Assembly: GCA_963781725.1 (NCBI GenBank)
Contig: CAWAGV010000002.1
Span: 2,232,001 to 2,296,000 of the forward strand
Direction of reading: 5' to 3'
DNA from: BOG-931 sp963781725
GTDB taxonomy: Bacteria > Pseudomonadota > Alphaproteobacteria > Rhizobiales > Xanthobacteraceae
Length of the DNA stretch: 64,000 nt
The notes below the pieces were generated by a model. It saw only the letters and a program-made list of their open reading frames with translations, did no database searches and was not told where the DNA came from. The position numbers were made by a program, and so were the translations under genes. This document shows positions 7,597 to 17,141 of the stretch, piece after piece (positions within the stretch are counted from its first letter, which is position 1; every line of letters starts with the position of its first letter).

Positions 7597-9012
7597 CTAG
7601 CTCAGGAATTTCTTCCACTTGTCTTCGATCTCTCGCGCCTCGTCGGTGGTCAGCGCCGATGGCGTCGGGAATTTGTCGATCCATGAAAACGGCCGGCAGG
7701 CGTTGATGATCGCCTTGGAATGCGAGGTCACGCCCTTCACCTTGTCGTCGGGCGAAATGCGCGGATCAAGTGCCGAGCTCCAGGCGTTGCGGATGATGTC
7801 GATGCCTTCCGCCGGCTCGCAGCGCGTCGTCACCGCCCACATCACGTCGGCGAGATTCGACGGATCGATATCATCGTCGACGACGACAACGATGCGCGCC
7901 ATGTAGCTGTGGGCGGCTGCGACCATCGCCGCACGCTTGGCGTGGCCGTCGTAGCGTTGCCGCAGCGCCACCACCGTCATGAGCTGCGAGACGTGCTGCC
8001 AGGCACCGACCACGTCGGTCACGCCGCCGGCATCGAGATTGCTCCAGATCGTCGCGGCCCGGAACGGCAGGCCGAAGTGAAAGCGCGGTGGCTTCATCGG
8101 TGGCGAGCCAAGCAGGATCGGGTCGTTGCGATGATGGATCGCGGTGATCTCCATCACCGGGCCGGGACGCGCGTCGGCGGCGTAGTAGCCGGTGAACTCG
8201 CCGAACGGTCCCTCGGGCAGTGTTTCCTCGTTCATCGGCAACAGGCGGCCCTCGAAAATGATTTCGGCTTGGGCCGGAACCGGCAGGCCGGTCTGCGGCC
8301 CATTGCATACTTCGATCGGGGCGCCCTTGATCGAGCCGGCAAACTCGTACTCCGAACGCCCATCGGGCAAGTATTCAAAACCGGCAATAAACAGCGCCGG
8401 GTCCTCGCCGTGAACGACGGCAACCGGACAGCTTTCACCACGGTCCCAGTATTTCCTGGCGATGATCGCGCCGTGACGGCCGCCGTGATCGAACTGCACT
8501 GTCACCTTGTTCGGGGCATGAACCTGGATCCGGTAGATCGAAGCGTTGATCCAGCCGCTGTCCGGATCGCGCATGATCACCAGCGAGCCGGAGCCGATAA
8601 ACGGCCCACCATCATGGCGATGCCACGTTGGCGCGGGAAATCGTCCGACATTCACGTCGCTGCCGCTGACCGTGTTTTCGTTCCAGGCCGCTTTTTTGAC
8701 CGCGGCGGGCGGCAGCGGCCGCAGCTCCTTGCGCTTCTCCATCCACGCTTTGAGGGTCTCAAGTGGCCGGAGAGTTGGATCGAGCCCAAGCGCCAGCGCC
8801 GCGCGCTGCACGTTGGTCGTGGCGTTGGTGAAAATGCGGAAGCCGCGCGGAAACCCCTTGATGCCGTCGAACAGCAGGGCCGGGCAGTCGGCCATTCCTG
8901 CCGCCACCTCGGTGATTCCGCCGATTTCGAAGCGCGGGTCCGCACCTTCGATGCGGCGTAATGCCCCGAGCTTTTCGACCAGACCGACAAATTCGCGCAA
9001 ATCCTTATACAT
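7597..9012 (-). CDS. UbiD-family prenylated-FMN decarboxylase
   Basis: The 471-residue protein matches the UbiD family throughout: MYKDLREFVGLVEKLG at the N-terminus, a prFMN-binding region around NASIYRIQVHAPNKVTVQF, and the catalytic segment EGPFGEFTGYYA. Members reversibly (de)carboxylate aromatic or alpha,beta-unsaturated acids and need prenylated FMN from a UbiX partner, which is not encoded in this window. The ATG at 9012 follows an AAGGAAG ribosome-binding site, so the open frame upstream to 9072 is not used. It is convergent with the FAD monooxygenase, one base apart. Confidence 0.92.
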   Translation of the reverse strand: MYKDLREFVGLVEKLGALRRIEGADPRFEIGGITEVAAGMADCPALLFDGIKGFPRGFRIFTNATTNVQRAALALGLDPTLRPLETLKAWMEKRKELRPLPPAAVKKAAWNENTVSGSDVNVGRFPAPTWHRHDGGPFIGSGSLVIMRDPDSGWINASIYRIQVHAPNKVTVQFDHGGRHGAIIARKYWDRGESCPVAVVHGEDPALFIAGFEYLPDGRSEYEFAGSIKGAPIEVCNGPQTGLPVPAQAEIIFEGRLLPMNEETLPEGPFGEFTGYYAADARPGPVMEITAIHHRNDPILLGSPPMKPPRFHFGLPFRAATIWSNLDAGGVTDVVGAWQHVSQLMTVVALRQRYDGHAKRAAMVAAAHSYMARIVVVVDDDIDPSNLADVMWAVTTRCEPAEGIDIIRNAWSSALDPRISPDDKVKGVTSHSKAIINACRPFSWIDKFPTPSALTTDEAREIEDKWKKFLS

Positions 9013-9129
9013 GTCTTCCTTACAATCCCGGCGAACCCTGCGCCGCCTGCGTGAGACAAAGGGCGGGGTCAAGGAGTTCTTTTTCGTCGGGAATGAGTAT
9101 AAGGGACCGCGTCCGGGTACACATAATAA

Positions 9130-9762
9130 ATGCCATCAATTGCCCATCTCGTTCATGCCTACGGCCTTCTTGTCGTCGCCGGCGTTGTCGGCCTCGAGGG
9201 GGTCGGTATTCCGGTGCCCGGCGAGACGGCGCTTATCATCGCCTCGGTCATCGCCGGCTCCAAGCACGAGCTCAATATCGTCGCGGTGATCCTGGTCGCA
9301 GCCGGCGCTTCCATCGTTGGCCGCGTGATTGGCTACGCTATCGGCCGCAACTTTGGCTACTGGCTGCTGCTCCGCTACGGCGGGTATGTCCGGATCACCG
9401 AAGCGCGGATAAAGCTCGGCCAGTATCTCTTCCTGCGTCACGGCGGCAAGATCATCATTATCGCCCAGTTCATTCCGGTTTTGCGCACGCTCGCCGGTAT
9501 CCTGGCCGGGGCCAACCGCATGCCGCGCCATACCTTCATGCTCACCAATATCGTTGGCGCCAGCGCCTGGGCCGCGTTCTTCGGCATTGCAGCCTATTTC
9601 CTTGGCCGGCAGGTCGAGCGGCTTGCGGGCTCCGCGGTGTTGGTCTGCGCCCTGGTCCTGCTGATCGGTGTTGTGCTTGCTGCAATCTTCGTCAGAGGAC
9701 ACGAGGCGCAACTTGCGGCCGAGGCGGAACGCGCCTTGCCGGGTCCGCTTGAGTTGCCATAG
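9130..9762 (+). CDS. DedA-family membrane protein
   Basis: The 210-residue protein has four to five hydrophobic segments and the DedA/SNARE-associated signatures: VVGLEGVGIPVPGETALI near residue 20, then GRVIGYAIGRNFGY, and FIPVLRTLAGILAGANRMPR. DedA proteins act in membrane phospholipid or undecaprenyl-phosphate translocation and envelope homeostasis. No strong ribosome-binding site is visible before the ATG. It lies 67 bases upstream of the amidohydrolase gene, so whether it belongs to that operon is open. Confidence 0.88.
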   Translation: MPSIAHLVHAYGLLVVAGVVGLEGVGIPVPGETALIIASVIAGSKHELNIVAVILVAAGASIVGRVIGYAIGRNFGYWLLLRYGGYVRITEARIKLGQYLFLRHGGKIIIIAQFIPVLRTLAGILAGANRMPRHTFMLTNIVGASAWAAFFGIAAYFLGRQVERLAGSAVLVCALVLLIGVVLAAIFVRGHEAQLAAEAERALPGPLELP

Positions 9763-9829
9763 AGCCTTCGCCTCGCCGATAATGCGGTCCTCTGAACCGC
9801 CATGCTGGCAATGACCGGGGGATGAAATC

Positions 9830-10891
9830 GTGACCGCGTCCTGGTCCACGATCGATTGCGACGTGCACGTCAACGTGCCGAGCTTGCAGGCTTTGCTGCC
9901 GTATCTCGACGAATTCTGGCGCGACAGTGTCGTCGACCGCGGCATGAATTCTCTGGATTCGATCAGCTATCCGCCGAATGCGCCGCTCACGTCGCGGCCC
10001 GACTGGCGCGGCAAGGCGGGAGAGCCGCCGAACACGTTGGACGCGCTCAAGATGCATGCCCTCGACCGCTGGAATATCGATGCCGCCATCTGCAATTGCC
10101 TCTACGGCGTGCAGCTTCTTCACAGCGAGGATATGGCCGCGGCCTTCGCCAAGGCGGTGAATGATTACGTCGCCAGGGAATGGCTCGATCGCGATCCGCG
10201 GTTGCGGGCGTCGATCGTCGTGCCCATGCAGAATACCGAGTTTGCGGTGGCCGAGATCGAGCGCTGCGCCGCCGACAATCGTTTCGTGCAGGTGCTGGTA
10301 TTGGCGATGGGAGAGGCGCCGCTCGGACGCCGGCAGTATTGGCCGATCTACGCCGCCGCGGAACGGCTTGGCCTGCCGCTCGGCATCCATGCCGGGTCGA
10401 GCTATAAGCACCCGGTGACGTCGCTTGGCTGGCCGTCCAATTACATCGAGGATTATGCGGCGAATTCGCAGGGCTTCCAGTCGCAGGTGGCGAGCCTGGT
10501 TTGCGAAGGCGTGTTCGTGAAATATCCGAAGCTGAAGGTGGTGCTGCTGGAATCCGGCGTGAGCTGGCTGCCTTCGTTTCTGTGGCGGCTCTCCAAATTC
10601 TGGCGCGGCGTTCGCCTCGAAGTGCCGTGGCTCGATCGCTCACCGTCCGAAATCGTGCGCGACCATTTCCGGCTGACCATCCAGCCTTTCGACGGCCCCG
10701 ACGATCCGGCGGCAGTGGCGAAGCTGATCGATCATTTGCAGTCGGACGACATTCTGCTGTTCTCGTCGGACTTTCCGCACTGGCAGTTTGACGGCGACGA
10801 CATCATGCCGGCGGGAATTCCGCAAAGGCTGCACGGCAAGATCAAGCGCGACAATGCGCTCGCGACCTATAGCCGGCTTGCGGTAGCGTAA
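9830..10891 (+). CDS. amidohydrolase-2 family metal-dependent hydrolase or decarboxylase
   Basis: The protein is 353 residues from a GTG start preceded by a G-rich ribosome-binding site. It has the ACMSD-like amidohydrolase pattern: the metal-binding DVH at residues 10-12, GIHAG in the middle, and LFSSDFPHWQFD near the end, which supplies the last aspartate. Relatives hydrolyse or decarboxylate ring-cleavage products and aromatic acids. It heads a plus-strand operon in which genes lie 4-24 bases apart or overlap. Confidence 0.85.
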   Translation: MTASWSTIDCDVHVNVPSLQALLPYLDEFWRDSVVDRGMNSLDSISYPPNAPLTSRPDWRGKAGEPPNTLDALKMHALDRWNIDAAICNCLYGVQLLHSEDMAAAFAKAVNDYVAREWLDRDPRLRASIVVPMQNTEFAVAEIERCAADNRFVQVLVLAMGEAPLGRRQYWPIYAAAERLGLPLGIHAGSSYKHPVTSLGWPSNYIEDYAANSQGFQSQVASLVCEGVFVKYPKLKVVLLESGVSWLPSFLWRLSKFWRGVRLEVPWLDRSPSEIVRDHFRLTIQPFDGPDDPAAVAKLIDHLQSDDILLFSSDFPHWQFDGDDIMPAGIPQRLHGKIKRDNALATYSRLAVA

Positions 10892-10900
10892 GGCCGCAGT

Positions 10901-11314
10901 ATGGCGAAACACGTTATCGCAAACGTGCGCGATTTTCCGGCCGGCACGCGCAGGCTGGTCGATATCCGGGGCCGCCAGATCGCGGTTTTCAATATCAAAG
11001 GCGAGTTCTTCGCGCTGGCGAACCGTTGCCCGCATCAGGGCGGCAGTCTCTGCGAGGGCCGTTTGACCGGGCTGGTCGAGGCCAGCGAACCCGGCAAATA
11101 CCACTATTCGCGCCGCGGCGAGATCATCCGCTGTCCGTGGCATGGCTGGGAATTCGACGTGCGCACCGGCAAGTCGTGGTGCGAACCGTCAAAGGTGAGG
11201 GCGCGGCAGTTCGCGGTGTCGGTGGCGGCGGGCTCTGCATTGGTGGAGGGGCCCTATGTCGCCGAAACCTTTCCCGTCAGCATCGAAGACGAGTATGTCG
11301 TGCTGGACATTTAG
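10901..11314 (+). CDS. Rieske [2Fe-2S] ferredoxin-like protein
   Basis: A 137-residue single-domain Rieske protein. The ligand pairs are CPH in CPHQGGSLCEG and CPWH in RCPWHGWEFD. About 40 residues separate them, longer than in the usual ferredoxin, mainly due to an insert around EASEPGKYHYSRRGE. It is soluble and could feed electrons to the oxygenase at 531-1832 or to another oxygenase. It lies 9 bases after the amidohydrolase. Confidence 0.88.
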   Translation: MAKHVIANVRDFPAGTRRLVDIRGRQIAVFNIKGEFFALANRCPHQGGSLCEGRLTGLVEASEPGKYHYSRRGEIIRCPWHGWEFDVRTGKSWCEPSKVRARQFAVSVAAGSALVEGPYVAETFPVSIEDEYVVLDI

Positions 11315-11338
11315 GGCAGAGGGGCATTGCCGAGGACG

Positions 11339-13405
11339 ATGGCTGAAGGGCGATTGAGACTGGCGGCGGATATCGGCGGCACCTTTACCGATATCGCCGT
11401 GTTCGATGAAAAATCCGGCAAGCTCGCTTTCGGCAAAGCGCTGTCGACGCCGTCCCATCTCGTGGAAGGAATCTCCGCGGGCGTGGCCAAGGCCGGGAGC
11501 GATTATCGCTCGGCCGGCCTTTTCCTGCACGGCTCGACCGTGGCTATCAACACGATGCTCGAGCGTACCGGCGCGAAAACCGCACTGCTGATCACCGAAG
11601 GCTTTCGCGACATCTATGAGATCGGCCGCATCAACCGGCCCGACGCCTACAATCTGTTCTTCCGCAAGCACGAACCGTTGATCGAGCGGGCGCTCCGCTT
11701 CGAAGTGCGCGAGCGCATGCTGGCCGACGGCGAGATCGACAAGCCGCTCGACGAAGCCGAGATTGCGGCTTTTGGCCGGAAGCTTGAGCAATTGGGCATC
11801 GAGGCGACCGCGATCCTGTTCCTGAACTGCTATGCCAATGCCGACCATGAGCGTCGCGCGAAGGAGATCCTGGAGAAAAATCATCCGTCGATGTTCGTCT
11901 CGGCGTCGCACGAGCTGTCGCAGGAATATCGCGAGTTCGAGCGTTGCTCGACCGTCGCCGCGAACGCCTATATCGGCCCCAAGGTCCGCCGCTACATCGG
12001 CGAGATCGACGCGCATATGCGCAAGGCGGGCTTCGACGGCTCGTTTCTGGTCGTGCAATCGACCGGCGGTCTGTACGAATCCGATCAGGCGCAAAACGAA
12101 TGCGTGCGCATGCTGGAGTCCGGCCCTGCCGCCGGTGTCATCGGCACGCAGGCGCTGTGCCGTGCGCTCAAGATCAACAATGCCATCGCTTTCGACATGG
12201 GCGGCACCACCGCGAAAGCCGGCGTGATCTATCGCGGCGAGCCGCTGACGACGGGCGCGGCGCTGATCGGCGGTTACGAGACGGCGCTGCCGGTGCAAAT
12301 CGCGATGATGGATATTTTCGAGGTCAGTGCCGGCGGCGGCTCCATCGCCCGCGTCGAGGACGGCTCGCTCCGGCTTGGCCCGCAGAGCGCCGGCGCGTCA
12401 CCGGGGCCGGCGTGTTACGGGCTCGGCGGCACGGAGCCGACGGTCACCGACGCCAATCTGGTGCTTGGCCGGCTCGGCGCCGACCGTTTCCTCGGCGGCG
12501 AGATGAAGCTCGACGTCGCGGCCGCCGAGCGCGCGCTCAAGACGAAAGTTGGCGAGTTGCTCGGCATGAGCGCGGTTGAGGCGGCTGACGGCATCCTGCG
12601 CATCGCGGCGACGACCATGTCCTATGCGGTGAAGGGCGTCACCACGGAGCGCGGCCTCGACGCCGGCGATTTCGTGCTGTTCGCCTACGGCGGCGCCGGA
12701 CCGTTGCATGCCGTCGAGGTGGCGCGCGAAATCGGCATGCGTCGAGTCATCGTGCCGTTCGCCCCCGGCGTGTTCTCGGCATTCGGCATGCTGTTTGCCG
12801 ATCTGCGCTACGATTACGTGCGTACCTGGTTCACGCCGCTCGAAGACGCCAAGTTCGACGAGATCGAGGAGGTTTACCGCGATCTCGAGCGACAGGGCAG
12901 CGAAGCGATCGAGGCGGCATCGGTCAAACCGGAAAAAGTCGGGATCAAGCGGGCTGCCGACATGCGCTATGTCGGCCAGGAGCATGCGGTGACGGTCGAT
13001 CTGCCGATGACCGTGTTCAAACGCAAGGACTTGAAGGCGATCAAACGCCACTTCGACGAGCAGCATGCGCAGCGCTACGGCACCTCGGCGCCCGCCGAAC
13101 GCGCCGAAATCGTCAGTTTGCGCTCGACCGTGACCGGCGTGATGCGCAAACCGCCGCAACGCAAGATCGCGCGCGGCCGGAAAGCGCCGGCAAAGGCGGC
13201 CTCGCGCGGCAAGCGCAACGTCTATTATGCCGGCAAGTGGCACGCGACACCGACCTATCAGCGTGAAATGCTTGCGGCCGGCAATCGCATCAAGGGGCCG
13301 GCGCTGATCGAGGAATACGCCTCGACCACGGTGCTGATGCCGGGTGACGTGATGGACGTCGATGCGCTCGGTAATCTTGTGATTTCAGTCGGGGGAAGAC
13401 GATGA
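11339..13405 (+). CDS. hyuA: hydantoinase/oxoprolinase subunit A
   Basis: The 688-residue protein has the HyuA/oxoprolinase architecture: an N-terminal actin-like ATPase half starting RLAADIGGTFTDIAVFD, the phosphate-binding segment LESGPAAGVIGTQ, FDMGGTTAKAG, and the C-terminal half with FAYGGAGPLHAVEVA. With subunit B it would open a cyclic amide (5-oxoproline, hydantoin or a related lactam) at the expense of ATP. The ATG at 11339 with a GAGG ribosome-binding site is preferred over the TTG at 11327. Its stop overlaps the next gene by four bases. Confidence 0.9.
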   Translation: MAEGRLRLAADIGGTFTDIAVFDEKSGKLAFGKALSTPSHLVEGISAGVAKAGSDYRSAGLFLHGSTVAINTMLERTGAKTALLITEGFRDIYEIGRINRPDAYNLFFRKHEPLIERALRFEVRERMLADGEIDKPLDEAEIAAFGRKLEQLGIEATAILFLNCYANADHERRAKEILEKNHPSMFVSASHELSQEYREFERCSTVAANAYIGPKVRRYIGEIDAHMRKAGFDGSFLVVQSTGGLYESDQAQNECVRMLESGPAAGVIGTQALCRALKINNAIAFDMGGTTAKAGVIYRGEPLTTGAALIGGYETALPVQIAMMDIFEVSAGGGSIARVEDGSLRLGPQSAGASPGPACYGLGGTEPTVTDANLVLGRLGADRFLGGEMKLDVAAAERALKTKVGELLGMSAVEAADGILRIAATTMSYAVKGVTTERGLDAGDFVLFAYGGAGPLHAVEVAREIGMRRVIVPFAPGVFSAFGMLFADLRYDYVRTWFTPLEDAKFDEIEEVYRDLERQGSEAIEAASVKPEKVGIKRAADMRYVGQEHAVTVDLPMTVFKRKDLKAIKRHFDEQHAQRYGTSAPAERAEIVSLRSTVTGVMRKPPQRKIARGRKAPAKAASRGKRNVYYAGKWHATPTYQREMLAAGNRIKGPALIEEYASTTVLMPGDVMDVDALGNLVISVGGRR

Positions 13406-14364
13406 CGTTCGATCGGCGCAAATTTCTGCTGGCATCGGCGGGCGCGGCTGCATTTCCGCGCTCGGCGTTCGCGCTCGATTATCCGACGCGTCCGGTGCGC
13501 GTGATCGTCGGATTTCCGGCCGGTATCGGTCCGGATATCTCCGGACGCCTGATGAGCCAATGGTTGTGCGAGCGGCTTGGCCAGCAATTCATTGTCGATA
13601 ACCGGCCCGGCGCTTCCAGCAACATCGCGACAGAAGATGTGGCGAAGGCGGCCCCGGACGGTTACACGCTGCTCGTCGCCGTCTCGACCAATGCGATCAA
13701 CGCGACGTTCTACAAAAATCTCAATTTCGATTTTGCCAAGGATATCGTCCCTGTCGGCTTCATCGGCTCGACCCCGTTTGTGATGGTGGTGACGCCATCG
13801 TTCCCGGCGAAAACCGTTCCCGAATTCATCGCCTATGCCAAGGCCAACCCCGGCAAGGTCAATATGGCCTCGCAGGGCGTCGGCACCTCGCCGCACGTTA
13901 CCGGCGAGATGCTCGTCATGATGACCGGTATCGATCTGGTGCACGTACCTTATCGCGGCAATGTGGTTCCCGATCTGCTGTCCGGCCAGGTGCAGCTGTA
14001 TTTCAGTCCTCTGCCACAGGTCATCGAATACGTTCGCGACGGACGGCTGCGGGCGCTGGCCGTGACCTCGTTGGCGCGCGCGGATGCGTTGCCCGATGTG
14101 CCGACTTTGGCGGAATTCGTGCCCGGCTTCGAGGCGAGCGGCTGGTACAGCTTCTGCGCTCCGAAAGGGACGCCGGACGAGATTGTCGATAAACTCAACA
14201 AGGAAATGAATGCCGGGCTTGCCGATCCGGGCCTCAAAGCGAAGCTTCTTGCGGTCGGCATCGGGCCGAAACCGATGACACGCGCTGAATTTTCGAAATT
14301 CGTCGGCGATGAAATTCAGAAGTGGGCGAAGGTGATCAATTTCGCAAACATCAAGGCGGAATAG
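13402..14364 (+). CDS. Bug/TctC-family tripartite tricarboxylate transporter receptor
   Basis: The 320-residue periplasmic receptor has a Tat-like signal, DRRKFLLASAGAAAFPRSAFA, followed by DYPTRPVRVIVGFPAG, the typical mature start of Bug proteins. Other family marks are NRPGASSNIATEDVAKAAPD and VPDVPTLAEFVPGFEASGW. It would capture a carboxylated solute. No TctA or TctB membrane partner is encoded nearby. It overlaps hyuA and precedes a paralog. Confidence 0.92.
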   Translation: MTFDRRKFLLASAGAAAFPRSAFALDYPTRPVRVIVGFPAGIGPDISGRLMSQWLCERLGQQFIVDNRPGASSNIATEDVAKAAPDGYTLLVAVSTNAINATFYKNLNFDFAKDIVPVGFIGSTPFVMVVTPSFPAKTVPEFIAYAKANPGKVNMASQGVGTSPHVTGEMLVMMTGIDLVHVPYRGNVVPDLLSGQVQLYFSPLPQVIEYVRDGRLRALAVTSLARADALPDVPTLAEFVPGFEASGWYSFCAPKGTPDEIVDKLNKEMNAGLADPGLKAKLLAVGIGPKPMTRAEFSKFVGDEIQKWAKVINFANIKAE

Positions 14365-14386
14365 ACCGACGATGAGGAGCGCCGCC

Positions 14387-15361
14387 ATGAAATTTTCCCG
14401 CCGGCGACTGCTCAGTTTCGCGGCAGGTGCGGCAGCGCTTCCCGCCGCCTCCCGCATCGCCATCGCCGACGATTTTCCGACGCGTCCGGTGCGCCTCATC
14501 GTCGATCTGCCTGCCGGACTGGCGCCCGACGTCATCGCGCGGCTTGTGAGCGATCCGCTTGCGCAACGGCTGGGCCAGCCGGTCGTGGTCGAGAACCGTC
14601 CCGGCGCTGCCGGAAATATCGGAACCGAATATGTCGTGCGGGCGGCCCCTGACGGTTACACGCTGCTGGCGGCGATCTCGGGCAACGCGGTCAATGCCAG
14701 CTTGTACCAGGACCTGACCTTCAACTTCGTCCGCGATACCGTGCCGGCCGGTTTCATCGCCTTCACGCCGTTCGTGCTGACGGTGCCGCCGTCGTTCCCC
14801 GCCAAAACAATCCCGGAGTTCATTGCTTACGCCAAGGCCAATCCGGGCAAAATCAACTTGGCGACATCTGGCGTCGGCACCGGGCCGCACATGTCCGGCG
14901 AGTTGTTCAAGATGATGACCGGCACCGACATTGTCGAGGTGCCGTACCGGTCCAATTTCATGCCGGATGTGTTGAGCGGGCAGGTACAAGGCACATTCGC
15001 CGCGGTGGCTCCCGGTCTGGGCTTCGTAAGGTCAGGCAAACTGCGCGCTCTCGGCGTGACCAGTGCGACGCGCATGACGGAAGTGTTGCCAGACGTGCCG
15101 GCCATCGCCGAGTTCGTCCCGGGCTATGAAGGCAGCGGCTGGATTGGAATTTGCGCGCCGAAGGGTACGCCGGCCGACATCGTCGACAAGCTGAACAAGG
15201 CCGTCAATGAGGTCATTGCCGATCCGGCGGTCAAGGCTCGCCTCGTCGACCTGGGCGCCGAAGCCGTGCAGATGACACCCGGGCAATTCGGAACATTGAT
15301 CGCCGATGCCGCCGACAAGTGGGCCAAGGTGATCAAGTTCGCCAACATCAAGCCGGAATGA
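14387..15361 (+). CDS. Bug/TctC-family receptor, second copy
   Basis: This 324-residue paralog of the preceding protein has a twin-arginine-type signal (MKFSRRRLLSFAAGAAALP) and mature start DDFPTRPVRLIVDLPAG. The two copies share long stretches, such as PSFPAKT.PEFIAYAKANPGK and the WAKVI.FANIK end, so they arose by duplication. The ATG at 14387 is preferred over 14372 because GAGGAG lies 7-8 bases before it. It sits between hyuA and hyuB, suggesting that the imported ligand is the substrate of the Hyu enzyme or its product. Confidence 0.9.
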   Translation: MKFSRRRLLSFAAGAAALPAASRIAIADDFPTRPVRLIVDLPAGLAPDVIARLVSDPLAQRLGQPVVVENRPGAAGNIGTEYVVRAAPDGYTLLAAISGNAVNASLYQDLTFNFVRDTVPAGFIAFTPFVLTVPPSFPAKTIPEFIAYAKANPGKINLATSGVGTGPHMSGELFKMMTGTDIVEVPYRSNFMPDVLSGQVQGTFAAVAPGLGFVRSGKLRALGVTSATRMTEVLPDVPAIAEFVPGYEGSGWIGICAPKGTPADIVDKLNKAVNEVIADPAVKARLVDLGAEAVQMTPGQFGTLIADAADKWAKVIKFANIKPE

Positions 15362-15365
15362 GCAT

Positions 15366-17141
15366 ATGGCACGTCCGTCCAAAGTGAAGCGCGCGCGAAA
15401 AGTGAAGTCCGATCCGGTGGTGACCGAGATCGTGCGCAACGGCGTCATTGCGGTGACTGAGGAAATGAAAACCAACCTCATGCGCACCGCCTACAACATC
15501 ATCATCTACGAGGCGCTCGACTTCACCACCGGGCTGTTCACGACGGCCGGCGAGACCGTTTCCATCGGCATCGGGCTGCCGATGTTCATTCGCGGCATGG
15601 CGGAGACGGTGAAGGCGAAGATCAAGCACTTCGGCCTGAAAAACATGAAGCCCGGCGACATCTACGTCACCAACGATTCCTATCTGACCGGCAGCCATCT
15701 CAACCACGTCACGCTGACGCTGCCGATCTTTCACAAGAACGTGCTGGTCGGGTTTTCGTGCTGCATGGCGCACTGGCTCGACATCGGCGGCACGCTTGGC
15801 GGCATCACCACCGATATTTTTTCCGAAGGACTGCAAATCCCGATCCTGAAGCTGCACGACCGCGGCGCGCCAAACGAGACGCTGATCGAGGTCATCAAGC
15901 AGAACATGCGGCTGCCGAGCCGCGCCATGGGCGACCTGCGCGCGCAGATCACCGCGGTGAAGACCGGCGAGCGGCGTTTCCTCGAACTGGTCGACCGTTA
16001 CGGGCGCGAGCAGGTTCTGGGTGCGATCAAGACCATCATGGATCATTCGGAAGTGATGGCGCGCGCCCGCACCCTTTCGATTCCGGACGGCGTCTATGAG
16101 GCGGAATCGTTCATGGACGACGACGGCATCGAGATCGGCAAGAAAGTGCCGATCAAGGTGAAAGTCATCGTCAAAGGCGAGGAGATGACGGTCGATCTCA
16201 CCGACGTATCGCGTCAGGTGCGCGGCTCGTTCAATTCCGGCATCACCACCGGCTATGCCTGCTCGCAGGTCGCCTACAAGTGCCTGACCTCGCCGACCGA
16301 CTACCCGATCAACGACGGCTCGTTCCGCAGCCTGAAAGCGATCGTGCCGCCGGGCCGCATCGTCAGCGCGGTGCGCCCGGCGCCGATGCGCTGGTGGATG
16401 ACTTATCCGATGACCATCGTCGACACGGTGTTCAAGGCGCTGGCGCCGGTCATTCCCGATCGCACCATTGCCGGCCATCATGCCGACCTCGTGATCGCGC
16501 AGACGCACGGCATCAATCCGCACACCTCGGAATTTTTCCTGGCCAATTTCGGGCCGCTCGGCGGCGGCTGGGGCGCCAAGCGCAGCGAGGACGGCGTTTC
16601 CGGAACCGTGTGTATCAACGACGGCGATACTCATAACTCGCCATGCGAGCAGAGCGAGGTGAAGTTCCCGCTGGTGGTGGAGCGCTACTCGCTCATTCCG
16701 GATTCCGGCGGTGCCGGGCGGCATCGCGGCGGACTGGGACTGGAACGCGTCGTGCGCGCGCGGGTACCGATGACCTTCAACAGCCATGTCGAGCGGTTTC
16801 ATTGCAAGCCGTGGGGACTGGAGGGCGGTGGAGACGCCACCGGCAATGAAGTTGCGGTGCGGATCGGCGATCAGTGGAAGGAAGACTTCCCCAATGCCAA
16901 GGTTCTGGTCGCGCATCTGAAAACCGGCGATGCGTTCCGGATGCGCTCCGGGGGCGGCGGCGGTTATGGCTCGCCGCTTGAGCGCCCGATTGCCGATGTC
17001 GCGGCCGATGCCAAACAAGGCTACATCTCGCTCGCCGCCGTGAAAGGCCTCTACGGCGTCGTGCTTGATCCCGAGACTTTCGACGTCGATGTCGCCGCCA
17101 CGGAAAGGCTGCGCGCGTCGATGCGGCAGGCGGCGGCGTGA
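15366..17141 (+). CDS. hyuB: hydantoinase/oxoprolinase subunit B
   Basis: The 591-residue protein matches the HyuB family: an N-terminal MKTNLMRTAYNIIIYEALDF segment, DIYVTNDSYLTGSHLNHVT, the glycine-rich GPLGGGWGAKRSEDG and a C-terminal SGGGGGYGSPLERP. It is the partner of HyuA in ATP-dependent hydrolysis of cyclic amides. The first 15 residues are strongly basic, which is unusual but short. It begins 4 bases after the second Bug gene and overlaps the racemase-like gene. Confidence 0.92.
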   Translation: MARPSKVKRARKVKSDPVVTEIVRNGVIAVTEEMKTNLMRTAYNIIIYEALDFTTGLFTTAGETVSIGIGLPMFIRGMAETVKAKIKHFGLKNMKPGDIYVTNDSYLTGSHLNHVTLTLPIFHKNVLVGFSCCMAHWLDIGGTLGGITTDIFSEGLQIPILKLHDRGAPNETLIEVIKQNMRLPSRAMGDLRAQITAVKTGERRFLELVDRYGREQVLGAIKTIMDHSEVMARARTLSIPDGVYEAESFMDDDGIEIGKKVPIKVKVIVKGEEMTVDLTDVSRQVRGSFNSGITTGYACSQVAYKCLTSPTDYPINDGSFRSLKAIVPPGRIVSAVRPAPMRWWMTYPMTIVDTVFKALAPVIPDRTIAGHHADLVIAQTHGINPHTSEFFLANFGPLGGGWGAKRSEDGVSGTVCINDGDTHNSPCEQSEVKFPLVVERYSLIPDSGGAGRHRGGLGLERVVRARVPMTFNSHVERFHCKPWGLEGGGDATGNEVAVRIGDQWKEDFPNAKVLVAHLKTGDAFRMRSGGGGGYGSPLERPIADVAADAKQGYISLAAVKGLYGVVLDPETFDVDVAATERLRASMRQAAA

